NCBI RefSeq assembly: GCF_007673095.1
Contig: NZ_VDYZ01000001.1
Coordinates: 124,001-188,000 of the forward strand
Source: Corynebacterium glyciniphilum AJ 3170
Lineage (GTDB): Bacteria > Actinomycetota > Actinomycetes > Mycobacteriales > Mycobacteriaceae
DNA length: 64,000 nt
Direction of reading: 5' to 3'
The notes under the pieces are model-generated. The model did no database searches. It was not told the origin of the DNA and saw only the letters and a program-made list of their open reading frames with translations. Below are positions 28,012 to 39,314 of this stretch, in pieces. How positions within the stretch are numbered: position 1 is the first letter of the stretch; every line of letters starts with the position of its first letter. The position numbers and the translations under genes are program-made.

Positions 28012-28998
28012 ATGGTCAATAAGGATTACCGGCCGACGATCGCGCAATTGAGGACCTTCGCCACCGTGGCTGAACACGGGCATTTCGGCGCTGCGGCCCA
28101 GCAGCTGGGGATCTCCCAGCCATCGCTGTCGCAGGGGCTCGCCGCGCTGGAGAACGGTCTGGGGGTCCAGTTGATCGAGAGGTCAACCCGGAAAGTCATC
28201 GTCACCGACGTCGGACGGGACCTGCTGCCGTATGCGCAGGCCACCCTTGACAGTCTCGACACTTTCATCAGCCATGCACGGGGAGCTCACGGTGGGCTGG
28301 CCGGTTCCATGGCACTGGGGATCATCCCCACCATCGCACCCTTCATCCTGCCGGCTCTGCTTCAGTCGCTCCCCTCGGTGGCACCCGAACTCGAGCCGAA
28401 GATCGTCGAGGAGAAGACGAGCAGCCTCGTCGACTCCCTCCGCCAAGGCGGGCTGGATGCTGTGGTCGTCGCTTCTCCTGTCGCGGGCGCCGGTATCGAA
28501 CAGATCGAGCTCTACCGTGAGGAATTTGTCCTCGTACTTCCGGAGAACCACCGTCTCGCGGGCCGACGTGATGTGACCCTTGATGAGCTGGACTCCCTTG
28601 ACCTGCTGCTACTGGACGACGGGCACTGTCTCCGTGACCAGGTGCTGGACCTGTGCCGGTCGGCGTCGCTCACCGTCGATCCCGCACGGTCAGTTACCAG
28701 GGCGGCGAGCCTGTCGACGGTGGTTCAGTGTGTCATCGGCGGTCTGGGCTGCACACTGGTGCCGATCAGTGCGGTCGCGGCCGAGTGCGATCGCCCCGGG
28801 GTCGCGCTGGCGACATTCGACGGTGGTGCTGCGACTGCGGGGAGGACCGTCAATCTGAGCTACCGTTCCAGCTCCAATCGGGACGATGCCTTCAGGACCA
28901 TCGGTGGCATCGTGACCGGTGCCTTCAAATCGGGTGTGGCGACGAACCGGGAGGTACTGGAATCCCGTCTCAGCCCTGGATCACCCGGAGCGCACTGA
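28012..28998 (+). CDS. oxyR: Hydrogen-peroxide-inducible regulator OxyR
   Basis: A 328-residue LysR-type regulator. The N-terminal helix-turn-helix reads TIAQLRTFATVAEHGHFGAAAQQLGISQPSLSQGLAALE. The redox cysteines fall at C206 and C215 (LDDGHCLRDQVLDLC), the same numbers as the E. coli switch cysteines C199/C208 shifted by 7, so peroxide sensing is intact. TAAAGT lies 7 bases before ATG 28012 (leaderless). It is divergent from ahpCD, the standard actinobacterial arrangement. Its last 29 bases overlap the 3' end of the convergent helicase gene. Confidence 0.94.
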   Translation: MVNKDYRPTIAQLRTFATVAEHGHFGAAAQQLGISQPSLSQGLAALENGLGVQLIERSTRKVIVTDVGRDLLPYAQATLDSLDTFISHARGAHGGLAGSMALGIIPTIAPFILPALLQSLPSVAPELEPKIVEEKTSSLVDSLRQGGLDAVVVASPVAGAGIEQIELYREEFVLVLPENHRLAGRRDVTLDELDSLDLLLLDDGHCLRDQVLDLCRSASLTVDPARSVTRAASLSTVVQCVIGGLGCTLVPISAVAAECDRPGVALATFDGGAATAGRTVNLSYRSSSNRDDAFRTIGGIVTGAFKSGVATNREVLESRLSPGSPGAH

Positions 28999-31525
28999 GC
29001 CGGACATCCCCGGCCTCGTCAGAGGCGTCCAGGTCCACGACGCCTTCAAACGCCCAACCGTGGTCACCGTCGGGGTCGTCGAGAATCTGCCGGACATTCC
29101 AGTACTTCGGTTCCTCAGTGATGATGACCATGTCAGGGGAGCGCGCCCCGGCATCGACCCCGATATCGGCGTATTCGTCAAAGTAGGCGTCCATCTCCGC
29201 GGGCCAGTCCGGAGGATCGGTGAGGTAGTCGTCCATTGCCGCGAGCTCGTTCTCCTTCTCGAAGGCGAACAGTTCCACATGCCTGAAGAAGTGGTTCTTC
29301 ACCATGCGGCGTAGAGCCCGGGGATTGGCACTGAGCCTGGTCGGGTCGTCCACGCCGAAAGCGTGCTCCGCCACCTGTTCGTCGGTGACCGGTTTGTCCG
29401 GATCCGCCATTGCAGACCATTCATCGACCAGCGACGAGTCAACCTGGCGAATGAGTTCGCCGAGCCAGACGATGATGTCCTCCAGCTCATCGCTGCGGTG
29501 CTCCGGCGGGACGGTGTGCGAGAGGGTGCGCCAGGCATCCGTGAGATACCGCAGCACCACGCCTTCTGATCTCGCCAGTGAGTAGGTGGCGATCAGGTCG
29601 GAGAAGGTCATGGCCCTCTCTATCATGTCCCGGACCACTGACTTCGGTGCCAGGTCGAACTCCGTCGCCCAGGGGTTGGACTCGCAGAAGATGTCGTAGG
29701 CCTGCTCAAGTTCCTCTTCGAGGGGTTTCGGCCACGTGATGTCTTCGACGATGGCCATGCGTTCGGTGTAGTCGACCCCTTCGGCCTTCAGCGCGGCGAT
29801 CTCCTGACCCCGACGCTCGCGCTGCTGCGCAGTGAGGACCTGGTTCGGATTGTCCAGGATGGCCTCGACGGTGCTGATCACGTCGAGCGTGTAGGTGTCG
29901 GATTCCGGATCGAGGAGATCGAAAGCAGCGAGGGCGAAAGGCGACAGGGGCTGGTTGAGGGCGAAGTCCCGTTGTAGCTCCCGGGTCAACCCTGCGTCCT
30001 TCCCGGATGGCGTGTCAGCCTCGACCTCCTCGACGATCTGGGTGCGCAGCAGCCCGCGGTACAGGTCGATGGTCATCAGAATGTCCCGGTTCTGTTTGGC
30101 ACGGGTGTCGTGGTTGTCCCTCAGGAGTCCTTTCAACGCGGAATAGGTCCACTCATCTCGGGCGACCACGTTGATCAACATCGAGTGTGACATCTGGAAC
30201 TGGCTGACGAGTTCTTCGGGTTCGGCGGTGGTGAGCCTGTCGAACGTCGACTTCGTCCACGTCGCCCGACCCTCGGGGGCCGACTTCTTCCGGAGTTTCT
30301 TCAGTTTCTTCGGGTCTGATCCGGCCCGTTGACGGAGACGGTAGTTCTCGATCTCGTGCTCCGGTGCCTCCACCACCACGGTGCCCTCGGTGTCGTAGCC
30401 GGCACGCCCCGCGCGGCCCGCGATCTGATGGAACTCACGGGACTTGAGAATGCGGTGCTTGATTCCGTCGTACTTCGCCAACCCGGTCATCAACACCGTG
30501 CGAATCGGCACGTTGATGCCGACGCCGAGTGTGTCGGTGCCCGAGATCACGCTGAGCAGTCCCTGTTGAGCGAGCTTCTCGACCAGCCTCCGGTACTTCG
30601 GCAGCATCCCCGCATGGTGGATGCCGATCCCCTTCCTCAGAAGGCCGGACAGCGTCTTACCGAAGGCCGAGGTGAACCGGAAGTCGCCGATGGCCGATGC
30701 GATCTCTGCCTTGCGCTCTTTGTCGACGAAGGTCATGCTGGTCAGTGCCTGTGCGCGTTCGACAGCTTCACGCTGGGAGAAATGGACGATGTACACCGGT
30801 GCTTTCCCTGCGTCGACGAGGTCCTGCAGGGTCTCGTGCACCGGCGAGTACACGAAGTCGAAGTCCAGTGGCACGGGTCGGACGGTTCCAGTCACCGGTG
30901 TTGTCGTCCGCCCGGTGCGACGAGTGAGGTCGTCTTCCAACCACGTCGTGTTGCCCAGGGTCGCACTCATGAGGAGGAACTGGGCCCGGGGAAGACTGAG
31001 AAGCGGCACCTGCCATGCCCACCCGCGATCCGGCTCCGAGTAGTAGTGGAACTCATCCATCACCACCTGGTCTATATCCGCTGCAGCACCGTCGCGGAGC
31101 GCGATATTGGCGACGACCTCGGCTGTCGCGCAAATGACGGGCGCGTTACCGTTGACCGTGGCGTCGCCGGTCATCATGCCGACATGCGCAGGACCGAAGA
31201 TCTCACAGAGGGAAAAGAACTTCTCACTGACCAGCGCCTTGATCGGTGCGGTGTAGAAGGTACGTTGGCCGTGTGCGAGGGCGATGAAGTGGGCTGCAGT
31301 GGCCACCAACGACTTCCCGGACCCGGTCGGGGTCGCCAGAATAACGTTGTCGCCGGCGGCGAGAGCCACCGCAGCCTCCTCCTGAGCGGGATACAGGGAG
31401 AGCCCGCGGTCGCGGGCCCAGGCCAGGAACGACTCGAGAACCGCGTCATCGACCAGACTCTCCGGCACTTCATCGAGATCGGGCAGGAGGGCGGAGAGCG
31501 TGGAGTCAGTTGCGGGTGTCGTCAC
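28970..31525 (-). CDS. DEAD/DEAH-box helicase with DUF3516 domain
   Basis: An 851-residue Ski2-like superfamily II helicase. The motor shows Walker A TPTGSGKS at 65-72, DEFHYY, SATLGN, and motif VI QIAGRAGRAGYDTEG. The C-terminal half is the DUF3516 extension found in actinobacteria (compare Rv2917). The substrate is unknown to me, and RNA turnover or repair is plausible from the Ski2/Mtr4 likeness. It starts with GTG at 31525, 8 bases after the PAC2 gene, so the two are probably cotranscribed. The final 29 bases overlap oxyR on the other strand. Confidence 0.88.
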   Translation of the reverse strand: MTTPATDSTLSALLPDLDEVPESLVDDAVLESFLAWARDRGLSLYPAQEEAAVALAAGDNVILATPTGSGKSLVATAAHFIALAHGQRTFYTAPIKALVSEKFFSLCEIFGPAHVGMMTGDATVNGNAPVICATAEVVANIALRDGAAADIDQVVMDEFHYYSEPDRGWAWQVPLLSLPRAQFLLMSATLGNTTWLEDDLTRRTGRTTTPVTGTVRPVPLDFDFVYSPVHETLQDLVDAGKAPVYIVHFSQREAVERAQALTSMTFVDKERKAEIASAIGDFRFTSAFGKTLSGLLRKGIGIHHAGMLPKYRRLVEKLAQQGLLSVISGTDTLGVGINVPIRTVLMTGLAKYDGIKHRILKSREFHQIAGRAGRAGYDTEGTVVVEAPEHEIENYRLRQRAGSDPKKLKKLRKKSAPEGRATWTKSTFDRLTTAEPEELVSQFQMSHSMLINVVARDEWTYSALKGLLRDNHDTRAKQNRDILMTIDLYRGLLRTQIVEEVEADTPSGKDAGLTRELQRDFALNQPLSPFALAAFDLLDPESDTYTLDVISTVEAILDNPNQVLTAQQRERRGQEIAALKAEGVDYTERMAIVEDITWPKPLEEELEQAYDIFCESNPWATEFDLAPKSVVRDMIERAMTFSDLIATYSLARSEGVVLRYLTDAWRTLSHTVPPEHRSDELEDIIVWLGELIRQVDSSLVDEWSAMADPDKPVTDEQVAEHAFGVDDPTRLSANPRALRRMVKNHFFRHVELFAFEKENELAAMDDYLTDPPDWPAEMDAYFDEYADIGVDAGARSPDMVIITEEPKYWNVRQILDDPDGDHGWAFEGVVDLDASDEAGDVRLSALRVIQG

Positions 31526-31533
31526 CTGTGTCG

Positions 31534-32559
31534 TTACCTGTCGCGGTTGTCGGGATCGTCGTCTGTGGGATGCTGGCCGTTCTCGGCATCGTCGCCATCG
31601 TCGCTGTCGTCAGCTGACCCGTCGCCATCGTCGCTCGCGTCGATGGCACTGGCGAGGAACCGCTCGACTTCGGCGCTGATCTCCTCACCCGACGGCACCT
31701 CTTGGCCGGGAGCGAGGAGTGCGTTGTCCTTCCGCTTGCGCTGGCGGGACTGGTCCTCATCGTACTGCCGCTCGAGGGCACCGACGACGGAGGCGATCTC
31801 AGCCGAGTCGTCGACCTGGTCCGCCAGCTGCTGGCGGACCTTGTCCATGTCCGCTTCCAGGGCGCGGAGGGGCAGGTTGAGGTCGGCGACAGACTCGAGG
31901 GTGTGGAGCAGGCCGTAGGCAGCTTCCGGGTAGTCAGATGCCGCGATGTAGTGGGGGACGTGGGCGGTGAGCCCCAGAGTGGAGAGGCCGCCCCGCGACA
32001 ACAGCAGTTCGACGTCCAGCATCGCGGACCCGGGAATGATCATCCGTGACTCCCAGCTACGCAGGTCCCGGGTCAGGGAGGAGTCTGAGCCGTGGGCCGT
32101 GACGATCAGAGGACGTGTGTGAGGCACGGTCATCGGTGCGGCGTAGAACGTGACGACACGGTCAACCCCGGAGCGTGAGGCGAGTTCGGCGACAGCCCTG
32201 CTGAAGGCCTCCCACCGTAGATCCGGCTCAGGCCCGGAGAGCAGCATGAACGGCTGGCCGTCCGAATCCTCCATGCGGTACAGGGTCAGTGTCAGGTTCT
32301 CCCGGTCCACGACCCGCCCGTGGTCGAGGGTGACCCCGGGGCGTCGCGACCGGTAGTCGATCAGTTCGTCGACATTGAACGTGGCTACCGCTGAGTGATC
32401 GAGCGCCTGGAGGAGGTGCTGGCTTGCCTGCCGCACCCCCTGACCGGCGTCGGCGTAACCCTGGAGAGCGATGACCATTGACAGACCGTCTTCTCCGTCG
32501 CCGGACTGAGCCGAGGGGCCGGGGTACTCAAGTTCGTACATACGATTGCTGTCGGACAT
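31534..32559 (-). CDS. PAC2 family protein
   Basis: A 341-residue protein of the PAC2 (proteasome-assembly-chaperone-like) family: MVIALQGYADAGQGVRQASQHLLQALDH near residue 28, FNVDELIDYRSRRPGVTLD near 60, MLLSGPEPDLRWEAF near 104, and LGLTAHVPHYIAASDYPEAA near 195. A helical region (residues 220-270) and a very acidic tail follow (DASDDGDGSADDSDDGDD). Actinobacterial members have no settled function. AAGGGAG precedes ATG 32559. It is divergent from the DUF4192 gene and upstream of the DUF3516 helicase in one transcription unit. Confidence 0.85.
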   Translation of the reverse strand: MSDSNRMYELEYPGPSAQSGDGEDGLSMVIALQGYADAGQGVRQASQHLLQALDHSAVATFNVDELIDYRSRRPGVTLDHGRVVDRENLTLTLYRMEDSDGQPFMLLSGPEPDLRWEAFSRAVAELASRSGVDRVVTFYAAPMTVPHTRPLIVTAHGSDSSLTRDLRSWESRMIIPGSAMLDVELLLSRGGLSTLGLTAHVPHYIAASDYPEAAYGLLHTLESVADLNLPLRALEADMDKVRQQLADQVDDSAEIASVVGALERQYDEDQSRQRKRKDNALLAPGQEVPSGEEISAEVERFLASAIDASDDGDGSADDSDDGDDAENGQHPTDDDPDNRDR

Positions 32560-32722
32560 ATGCGGTGTGCTCCCTTCACTGACGTGCGACGCAGTGCAAC
32601 TACTCTACCAGTCGCCGTTCCCGCACCAGGGGATCTCCACAGGGTGCGGATTGTCCACATGCTCCTGGCTGAACCGTCGGAGCAGAAGAATCGCGGGCTG
32701 TTCTCCGGTGGAGGATGTCTCC

Positions 32723-34063
32723 ATGACTTCCACACAGCACAACAGATCGCGCGGCCCCGGAATTCCCGGTGCCGGGGGCCGGCGCGAATCCAGGGATTCC
32801 GGTACGCCCGTCGTCATAGACAGTGGTCCCGGTGGGCTCATCGCTGCGGTCCCTGGACTTCTCGGCTTCACCCCGACGGCCAGCATCGTCCTTATCGGCC
32901 TGACCTACCACCAGGAGCGCCTCGAGTCCGTCGGACCTGTCGTTCGAACCGATCTTGTACCGGAGGCGGCAGCTGCGGGCGCAGACGCGTTGTGCGGGGC
33001 AGTGTACGACATGCCCGGCGCAAAGGCAGCGGTCGTTGTCGTCGCTCCCGGTGTCTGGCCCTTTGACGGTCTTACGTCGGACGTACTCGGAGCGGCACTG
33101 TGCGAGTTGTACGACAACGCGGTCGATGTGAGTGGGGTATATGTCACTGAAACCCTTCATGACGGCGGTGTGTGGTGCCATGTCCACCAGGAGGGCCAGG
33201 ACGATGGATGGCGGATCCACTGTCGGGGCAGCATCGATGATCCGCAGGTCAGTCCGATCCTGTCGTCGGGGGATACGACGGTGCACGACTCGGGGGCCAC
33301 ATCGGAGTCGATGGACAGGGAACTTGACCCGGTCGACGATGAGGTGGTGCGGTCGCTGCTCCCGGCGAGCTGGACCACCGGTGTTGCCACTCCCGGACAC
33401 GGCAGATCCTGGTCTCCGGAGGACGTCTGCCGACTGGTGGCAGGGATACGTGGGGAGGTGGAGTCGCGGGACCCGGGGGACACCTCCATGCTCCTCAGCG
33501 CGCGTCGTGAGGTTCGGCGGGCACTCGCCGTACCAGGCACGGCCGAACAGCTTTTCACGTTCTGTACCCGGGTCAGTTTGTTCCCGTCGCTGGTGGCGCT
33601 GGCAGCGGGGGGTAGCGCGACCGTCGTGATGGCACTGCTGCTGGAGACAGCGGCGTTGGGACGGCGCTCGCTCCGGAGTCGCGCCCTCCTCCTGATCTCG
33701 GTACTGGGATGGTGCGGAAATCACGGGGCCTTGGGACACCGTGCAGTACGACGGTGTCTCCAGGAGATGGACGAGGGACGTGGCGCGGGAATGTTGCCTG
33801 AGGTCATCGACAATACCGAACAGCTCGGGGATGAGCTGTTGACGATGTCACTGGCGGGCGTCATATGGGACGGGGTGTCGGACGGGTCTGCCGCCAGGGC
33901 GGTCCGGAGCATCCTGGACCAGGGAATTACCCAGCTCGACGACGAGAAGAAACGGGATCCGGCAGGCACCGACAGCGGCTATGCGCGACTACTGGGTTCG
34001 ATCCTGGACCGTCAGGCGCTCACCGTCGTGCGAAATGCGCTCGGTCGCCGAGCCGGGAAGTGA
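32723..34063 (+). CDS. DUF4192 family protein
   Basis: A 446-residue soluble protein: [32 protein letters not shown] near residue 30, a D-G-x-x-W-H region ([22 protein letters not shown]) near 155, and a helical C-terminus. This matches DUF4192, an actinobacterial family of unknown function often near dtxR/sigB. GGAGG 8 bases before ATG 32723 sets the start, so the 59 extra in-frame residues upstream are not needed. The last 44 bases overlap the 3' end of galE on the other strand. Confidence 0.8.
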   Translation: MTSTQHNRSRGPGIPGAGGRRESRDSGTPVVIDSGPGGLIAAVPGLLGFTPTASIVLIGLTYHQERLESVGPVVRTDLVPEAAAAGADALCGAVYDMPGAKAAVVVVAPGVWPFDGLTSDVLGAALCELYDNAVDVSGVYVTETLHDGGVWCHVHQEGQDDGWRIHCRGSIDDPQVSPILSSGDTTVHDSGATSESMDRELDPVDDEVVRSLLPASWTTGVATPGHGRSWSPEDVCRLVAGIRGEVESRDPGDTSMLLSARREVRRALAVPGTAEQLFTFCTRVSLFPSLVALAAGGSATVVMALLLETAALGRRSLRSRALLLISVLGWCGNHGALGHRAVRRCLQEMDEGRGAGMLPEVIDNTEQLGDELLTMSLAGVIWDGVSDGSAARAVRSILDQGITQLDDEKKRDPAGTDSGYARLLGSILDRQALTVVRNALGRRAGK

Positions 34064-35018
34064 AAGCCCACGCATCCGAGACGATGGTGTGCAGGTCGCT
34101 ACGCGTGGGGGACCAGCCGAGCTCGTTGATTGCACGGGCAGAGGACGCGATCAGTGTCGCGGGGTCGCCGGCGCGGCGGGGTGCGGTGACCGCCGGAATG
34201 GGGTGCCCGGTGACCTCCCTGCAGGTGTCGATGACCTGTTGGACGCTGTAGCCGTCCCCTGAGCCGAGATTGAAGATGCGGTGAGTACCGGCGGAGTTCG
34301 AACGTGCGGCGAGTAGATGCGCATCGGCGAGATCCCGGATGTGGATGTAGTCACGGACGCACGTGCCGTCAGAGGTCGGCCAGTCGTCGCCGAAGACCAT
34401 GATCCGGTCACGTGCGTCCAGCGCAACCTGAAGAACCAAAGGGATCAGATGTGTTTCCACCACACGGTTCTCGCCGGTGGGGCCGTACGCACCGGCCACG
34501 TTGAAGTAACGCAGACTCGTCGCGCCGAGCCCGTAGGCGTGCGCGTAAGAGGTGATGATCTGGTCGATCGACAGTTTGGAGGCACCGTAGGGGTTCGTCG
34601 GGGAGGTGGGCATCTCCTCGGTGATCGGAACTTCCCCGGGCTCGCCGTAGCAGGCCGCAGTCGAGGAGAAGACCAGATTGTCCACTCCGTGGGCCCGCAT
34701 CAGGTCGAGAAGTTGCAACGAGGTGACCACGTTGCCGTGCCAGTAGATGTCAGGTGACTCGACGGATTCGCCGACGAGGGATTTCGCGGCGAAGTGAAAC
34801 ACTGCGGCGCAGTCGTCCGCGAGAGCTTCGGGAGCCCGATCCAGGACATCGCCCTCAAGGAAAGCCGCGGCGGCAGGGACGGCCTCACGGTTACCGGTGG
34901 AAAGGTCGTCGATCACCGTCACCCGGTATCCGTGTTCACAGAGCACTGTGGCGCACACGCTCCCGACATACCCGGCACCGCCGGTGACGAGGACGTGGTC
35001 TCCTTCAACGAGCCCCAT
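34020..35018 (-). CDS. galE: UDP-glucose 4-epimerase GalE
   Basis: A 332-residue short-chain dehydrogenase-type epimerase. The NAD-binding motif TGGAGYVGS is at residues 12-20, [10 protein letters not shown] precedes the catalytic NPYGASK (Tyr/Lys) motif, and [14 protein letters not shown] is typical. It provides UDP-galactose for the galactofuran of the mycolata wall. It starts 6 bases after the dtxR stop, the dtxR-galE operon known in C. diphtheriae and C. glutamicum. The C-terminal coding region overlaps the DUF4192 gene end to end. Confidence 0.94.
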   Translation of the reverse strand: MGLVEGDHVLVTGGAGYVGSVCATVLCEHGYRVTVIDDLSTGNREAVPAAAAFLEGDVLDRAPEALADDCAAVFHFAAKSLVGESVESPDIYWHGNVVTSLQLLDLMRAHGVDNLVFSSTAACYGEPGEVPITEEMPTSPTNPYGASKLSIDQIITSYAHAYGLGATSLRYFNVAGAYGPTGENRVVETHLIPLVLQVALDARDRIMVFGDDWPTSDGTCVRDYIHIRDLADAHLLAARSNSAGTHRIFNLGSGDGYSVQQVIDTCREVTGHPIPAVTAPRRAGDPATLIASSARAINELGWSPTRSDLHTIVSDAWAFTSRLGDRAHFARR

Positions 35019-35024
35019 CAGCGA

Positions 35025-35714
35025 CTAGTTCTCCTCGACGACGATACGGATGGCATGGCCCAGTTCCTCCGGGACGACCACACTGTCACCTTCGGGTGTC
35101 TGCAGCGTGAGGCCCTCCGGTGTGTCCTGGATCGTCACGGTGGTTCCTGGTCGGATACCGTGCTGTCCCAGCTTGCCGATGACCTTGTGTTCGACCTGGA
35201 CGATCTCGTTGAAACTGACGATCGTGGCCTTGCGCGGGGAGCTCAGGTCGATATCTGAGGCGCGGTGGGAATTGTCCGGGTTGCCGACAGAAGACTCGCC
35301 GAGCTTCTCGAGACCCGGCACCGGGTTGCCGAACGGAGAGGTGTTGTGGTCGTCGAGGACCGCCAGCAGACGCTTCTCGACCTCATCGCCCATGACGTGC
35401 TCCCACCGGCATGCCTCATCGTGGACGGACTCCCACGGCAGCCCGATCACGTCGACGAGCAGGCGCTCGGCCAGACGGTGCTTACGCATTACCGCGGTAG
35501 CGTGCTCCCGGCCTTCCTCCGTCAACTTGAGGGAGCGGTCGTCTGCGATCCAGAGCAGGTTGTCCCGTTCCATGCGGGCCACGGTCTGGCTCACAGTTGG
35601 ACCGGACTGCTCAAGACGCTCGGCGATCCGCGCGCGGAGCGGAGGAATGCCCTCCTCCTCCAGTTCATAGATCGTCCGGAGGTACATCTCGGTGGTATCG
35701 ACGAGGTCCTTCAC
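35025..35714 (-). CDS. dtxR: Iron-dependent regulator DtxR
   Basis: A 229-residue DtxR. With the GTG at 35714 as residue 1, the metal ligands fall at M10, C102, E105, H106 (ancillary and primary sites) and H79, E83, H98, the same numbers as in C. diphtheriae DtxR, which strongly supports this start over ATG 35738. The winged helix ([26 protein letters not shown]) is nearly identical to known DtxR, and an SH3-like C-terminal domain follows. With ferrous iron it represses siderophore and heme-uptake genes. The operon with galE and the nearby sigB is a corynebacterial hallmark. Confidence 0.96.
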   Translation of the reverse strand: MKDLVDTTEMYLRTIYELEEEGIPPLRARIAERLEQSGPTVSQTVARMERDNLLWIADDRSLKLTEEGREHATAVMRKHRLAERLLVDVIGLPWESVHDEACRWEHVMGDEVEKRLLAVLDDHNTSPFGNPVPGLEKLGESSVGNPDNSHRASDIDLSSPRKATIVSFNEIVQVEHKVIGKLGQHGIRPGTTVTIQDTPEGLTLQTPEGDSVVVPEELGHAIRIVVEEN

Positions 35715-35880
35715 TCGACCATGGCCTTTCTCTGACATATGCGACCAGAGAGATTCACGGTCGCATTCGCGGGTTTATTCACACAGTGGTGACCTACAAC
35801 GTACACGGTTAAGGACGCACGTGGTTGAGTGGTCGGACCCGCCCAGCGAGGCGGTCGGGTCGAGAGCTCGTCCCTCCCCG

Positions 35881-37005
<1,125 letters not shown>

Positions 37006-37049
37006 CTGGTTGACCTCCTGGGTTCGGTGTCGGAAGCTCTGACCAGTCC

Positions 37050-37075
37050 AACGGGTCGCGGCCGGAAATTGTTCC
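37050..37075 (-). promoter_or_regulatory. SigH-type promoter candidate of sigB
   Basis: On the minus strand GGAAC (37075-37071), a 17-base spacer and CGTT (37053-37050) fit the ECF SigH consensus GGAA-N16-19-GTT used in C. glutamicum for heat and disulfide stress, where sigB is a known SigH target. Transcription would begin about 37 bases before the sigB ATG. A housekeeping promoter was not obvious to me in the rest of this 183-base gap. Confidence 0.55.
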
Positions 37076-37188
37076 GGGCCTAAGTGTCTCGCGGGAAAGG
37101 GGAGTGAATGCGCAGGTGGAGGGCGCGTAAAAGCACTTTCGGTTCCCCTATTGTGGGGGGTGTCACTATCGTGCGGCCACCCCCGCCC

Positions 37189-37665
37189 TTAGGGGGCGTC
37201 GACCGTGACCGTGTAAGGGCCGAGATTGGTTGAACTGACCTCCATCATGGCCCCGAAAGTTCCGGTCTCGACCCGGAGGCCACGGTTGCGGAGGTCCTCG
37301 GTGATCCGGGAGATCACTTCTTCAGCGACGCTCCCCGGTGCGGCGGCTGACCAGGACGGGCGCCGCCCTTTGGCGGTGGCACCCATGAGGGTGAACTGGC
37401 TGACCAGGAGGATCTCGGCACCGTTGTCCTGGGCGCCTGCATCGCGGCCTTCCTCCCATGACGCCCCGACAGGTGGGAGGATCCGTAGCTCCGCGATCTT
37501 CCTGGCCATGGTCCGCCAGGCGTCGGGGCTGTCGTCACGCCCGACACCTAGCAGGGCCAGGAGAGCACCCCGTCCTTCACCGTTCCGGTCGGCATCGACC
37601 GAACCCACGGTCACGCCGTCGACCGTCACGTGTGCGCTGCCGACTGTACTGATGACGGCCTTCAT
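37189..37665 (-). CDS. dtd: D-aminoacyl-tRNA deacylase
   Basis: A 158-residue Dtd that removes D-amino acids mischarged on tRNA. The two signature motifs are present: SQFTL ([11 protein letters not shown]) and the NxGPxT-type motif ([11 protein letters not shown]). Length is normal for the family. The ATG at 37665 overlaps the stop of the preceding methyltransferase gene (ATGA), so the two are coupled. Confidence 0.93.
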   Translation of the reverse strand: MKAVISTVGSAHVTVDGVTVGSVDADRNGEGRGALLALLGVGRDDSPDAWRTMARKIAELRILPPVGASWEEGRDAGAQDNGAEILLVSQFTLMGATAKGRRPSWSAAAPGSVAEEVISRITEDLRNRGLRVETGTFGAMMEVSSTNLGPYTVTVDAP

Positions 37666-39314
37666 CGGGCGTCCTCGAGGAGCGCCGAGGGGAGAACCAT
37701 GCCGTGGCGTACGAGATCGACGATCAGCGGGACAAGCGCCCGGGTGAAGTCGTGATCGTCGAGGTCGTTGACCGCACAGTACAGTCCGGCGATGTCCCGG
37801 AGACTCAGGCCGTGGGGAGAGAGTCCGGCGAGCACGGATGAGAGGGCTTCGTCGATGTCGTGGCTGAAGCCGGGGCCGTCGGTCCGGGTGATCCTGATGG
37901 TTTCAGGCCGGAAGCCGGGGTCGGTGCCGGGGTCGGTGTCGTCGCCGGGCACTCCGGCCCGCGAGAGCTCGATGTTCTCGCGGGCGAGTCCGGGGCGCAG
38001 CTGGAACCGGTTGTCCAGGATGTCCTCGGCGTCCTGGTGGGCCAGCCATTCTGCGCGTGTGAAGTACTCTGCGACCTCGTCCCCGAAGTAACCGAGATCA
38101 GGCGAGTCGATAACCTCGAACGTGACTTCGGACGGGCCGTCAATGCGTTGCAGGTGGACGTACCCCATGCCGATCCTGGCGATGTCCCGGCTGCCGAGGT
38201 AGTCGAGCCACCGCCGTACTTGTGCCTGGCCCGTCTGCGTCCGTAGGTCGACTGACGCGTCGGCGGTCCAGGTACGGACATAGAACGACGGGGTGACCTC
38301 ATCGCGCTGGACAATCCAGGCGCGGATCCCCTCTGCAGGGATCCAGCTGGCGACACGGCTGGCGGCGGATTCAGCGAGGGATGTCGCCCACGCCCCGAGG
38401 AGGTGGGCGGTGCCGCCGGGGGAGAGGTGCTTGACCGCGCCCTGTACTACTGTGCGGGTGGCGTCGTCGAGGTCGAGACCGGAGTCGCGGTAGATCTGGC
38501 CGTCCACGGGAGGGCCGACGACGAACGGTGGATTGGAGACGATACGGTCGAACTCTTCGCCTGATACCGGTTCGAACCAGCTTCCCCGACGCCAGTCGAT
38601 GGTTCGGTCAGCCACTGAGCGCTGCGAGGCCCGGGCGAATCCCAGTGCGCGGTTGTGAATGTCCGTGGCGACGGTCTCGTCAGCGTCCACCATCATCGCC
38701 AGAACGCCGGAGCCGGTGCCGAGGTCGAGTAGCCGACCGGCGGGTGTGGACGGGACCTGGTTGAGCAGCGTCAACGGCGCTTGTCCGACGCCCGGCACAT
38801 GGTCGGCGCGAGGAATTCTCACTTCAAGCGAGGCGTCCGGGTCCGAGACGACAAGTGTCTCACTGCCGTCCGGCCGGTGCGCACTGTGCGCCACGGGCCG
38901 GACGTCGACCTGCGAACGGACCGCGGTCGGTCCTTCGGTGTCCGGTGCAGTGGACAGAGCACCGGCCGTGAACAGTTCCTCGACGAGCGAGGTTCCCAGG
39001 ACCCGGGCGAGTTCACCACGGTCGACGGGCATACGCAGGAAGAAAGCACGCGTGACCAGGACGTCGCGGGGTGAGACGCTCCCGCCTTCTGCGGTGGCAC
39101 GGTTCTCAAGGTGCCATTCGGCACCTCCCGGGTTGCCGGCGAGCGCCTCGGCATGGCCCTGTCTCCCGAGACTCCGGAGAAGCAGCGGGGTGCCGTAGTC
39201 CATGGCCGTGAGCGCGAGAACGAGGTCTCCGAGGCATGGGGCATCGGCGTCAACGGCGTCAACGGCGTCAACGGCCAGTGTCGTCTGGGTGGTCGGTGTC
39301 GTCGGCGTCTTCAT
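37662..39314 (-). CDS. Class I SAM-dependent methyltransferase (small-domain type, NPPF motif)
   Basis: A 550-residue protein. An N-terminal helical domain (to about 180) precedes a Rossmann methyltransferase: [14 protein letters not shown] near 195 binds SAM, and [10 protein letters not shown] near 262 is the catalytic (N/D)PP(F/Y) motif for methylating an exocyclic or amide nitrogen. A C-terminal domain of about 220 residues is family-specific. The target is unknown; RNA or protein glutamine is likely. The start at ATG 39314 has GGGAGAG close upstream and overlaps the DUF3099 gene by 47 bases. The first 25 residues are low complexity ([19 protein letters not shown]) and encoded by a 9-bp repeat. 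Coupled to dtd. Confidence 0.82.
   Translation of the reverse strand: MKTPTTPTTQTTLAVDAVDAVDADAPCLGDLVLALTAMDYGTPLLLRSLGRQGHAEALAGNPGGAEWHLENRATAEGGSVSPRDVLVTRAFFLRMPVDRGELARVLGTSLVEELFTAGALSTAPDTEGPTAVRSQVDVRPVAHSAHRPDGSETLVVSDPDASLEVRIPRADHVPGVGQAPLTLLNQVPSTPAGRLLDLGTGSGVLAMMVDADETVATDIHNRALGFARASQRSVADRTIDWRRGSWFEPVSGEEFDRIVSNPPFVVGPPVDGQIYRDSGLDLDDATRTVVQGAVKHLSPGGTAHLLGAWATSLAESAASRVASWIPAEGIRAWIVQRDEVTPSFYVRTWTADASVDLRTQTGQAQVRRWLDYLGSRDIARIGMGYVHLQRIDGPSEVTFEVIDSPDLGYFGDEVAEYFTRAEWLAHQDAEDILDNRFQLRPGLARENIELSRAGVPGDDTDPGTDPGFRPETIRITRTDGPGFSHDIDEALSSVLAGLSPHGLSLRDIAGLYCAVNDLDDHDFTRALVPLIVDLVRHGMVLPSALLEDAR
39246..39272. repeat. Three tandem copies of GGCGTCAAC
   Basis: A perfect 9-bp unit occurs three times in a row, read on the minus strand as GTTGACGCC (Val-Asp-Ala) near residues 15-23 of the methyltransferase. 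Copy-number change would stay in frame. The third copy also contains the stop codon of the overlapping DUF3099 gene, and every copy would supply the same stop. Confidence 0.9.

Noticed and set aside
30329-31918. Open frame of 529 codons on the plus strand
   Set aside because: It lies opposite the helicase and PAC2 genes, has no family motifs and follows GC-rich codon shadows of the real genes.
35715-35880. DtxR operator or other element between sigB and dtxR
   Set aside because: No 19-bp TTAGGTTAGCCTAACC-like palindrome found; only a weak GC hairpin near 35840-35865.
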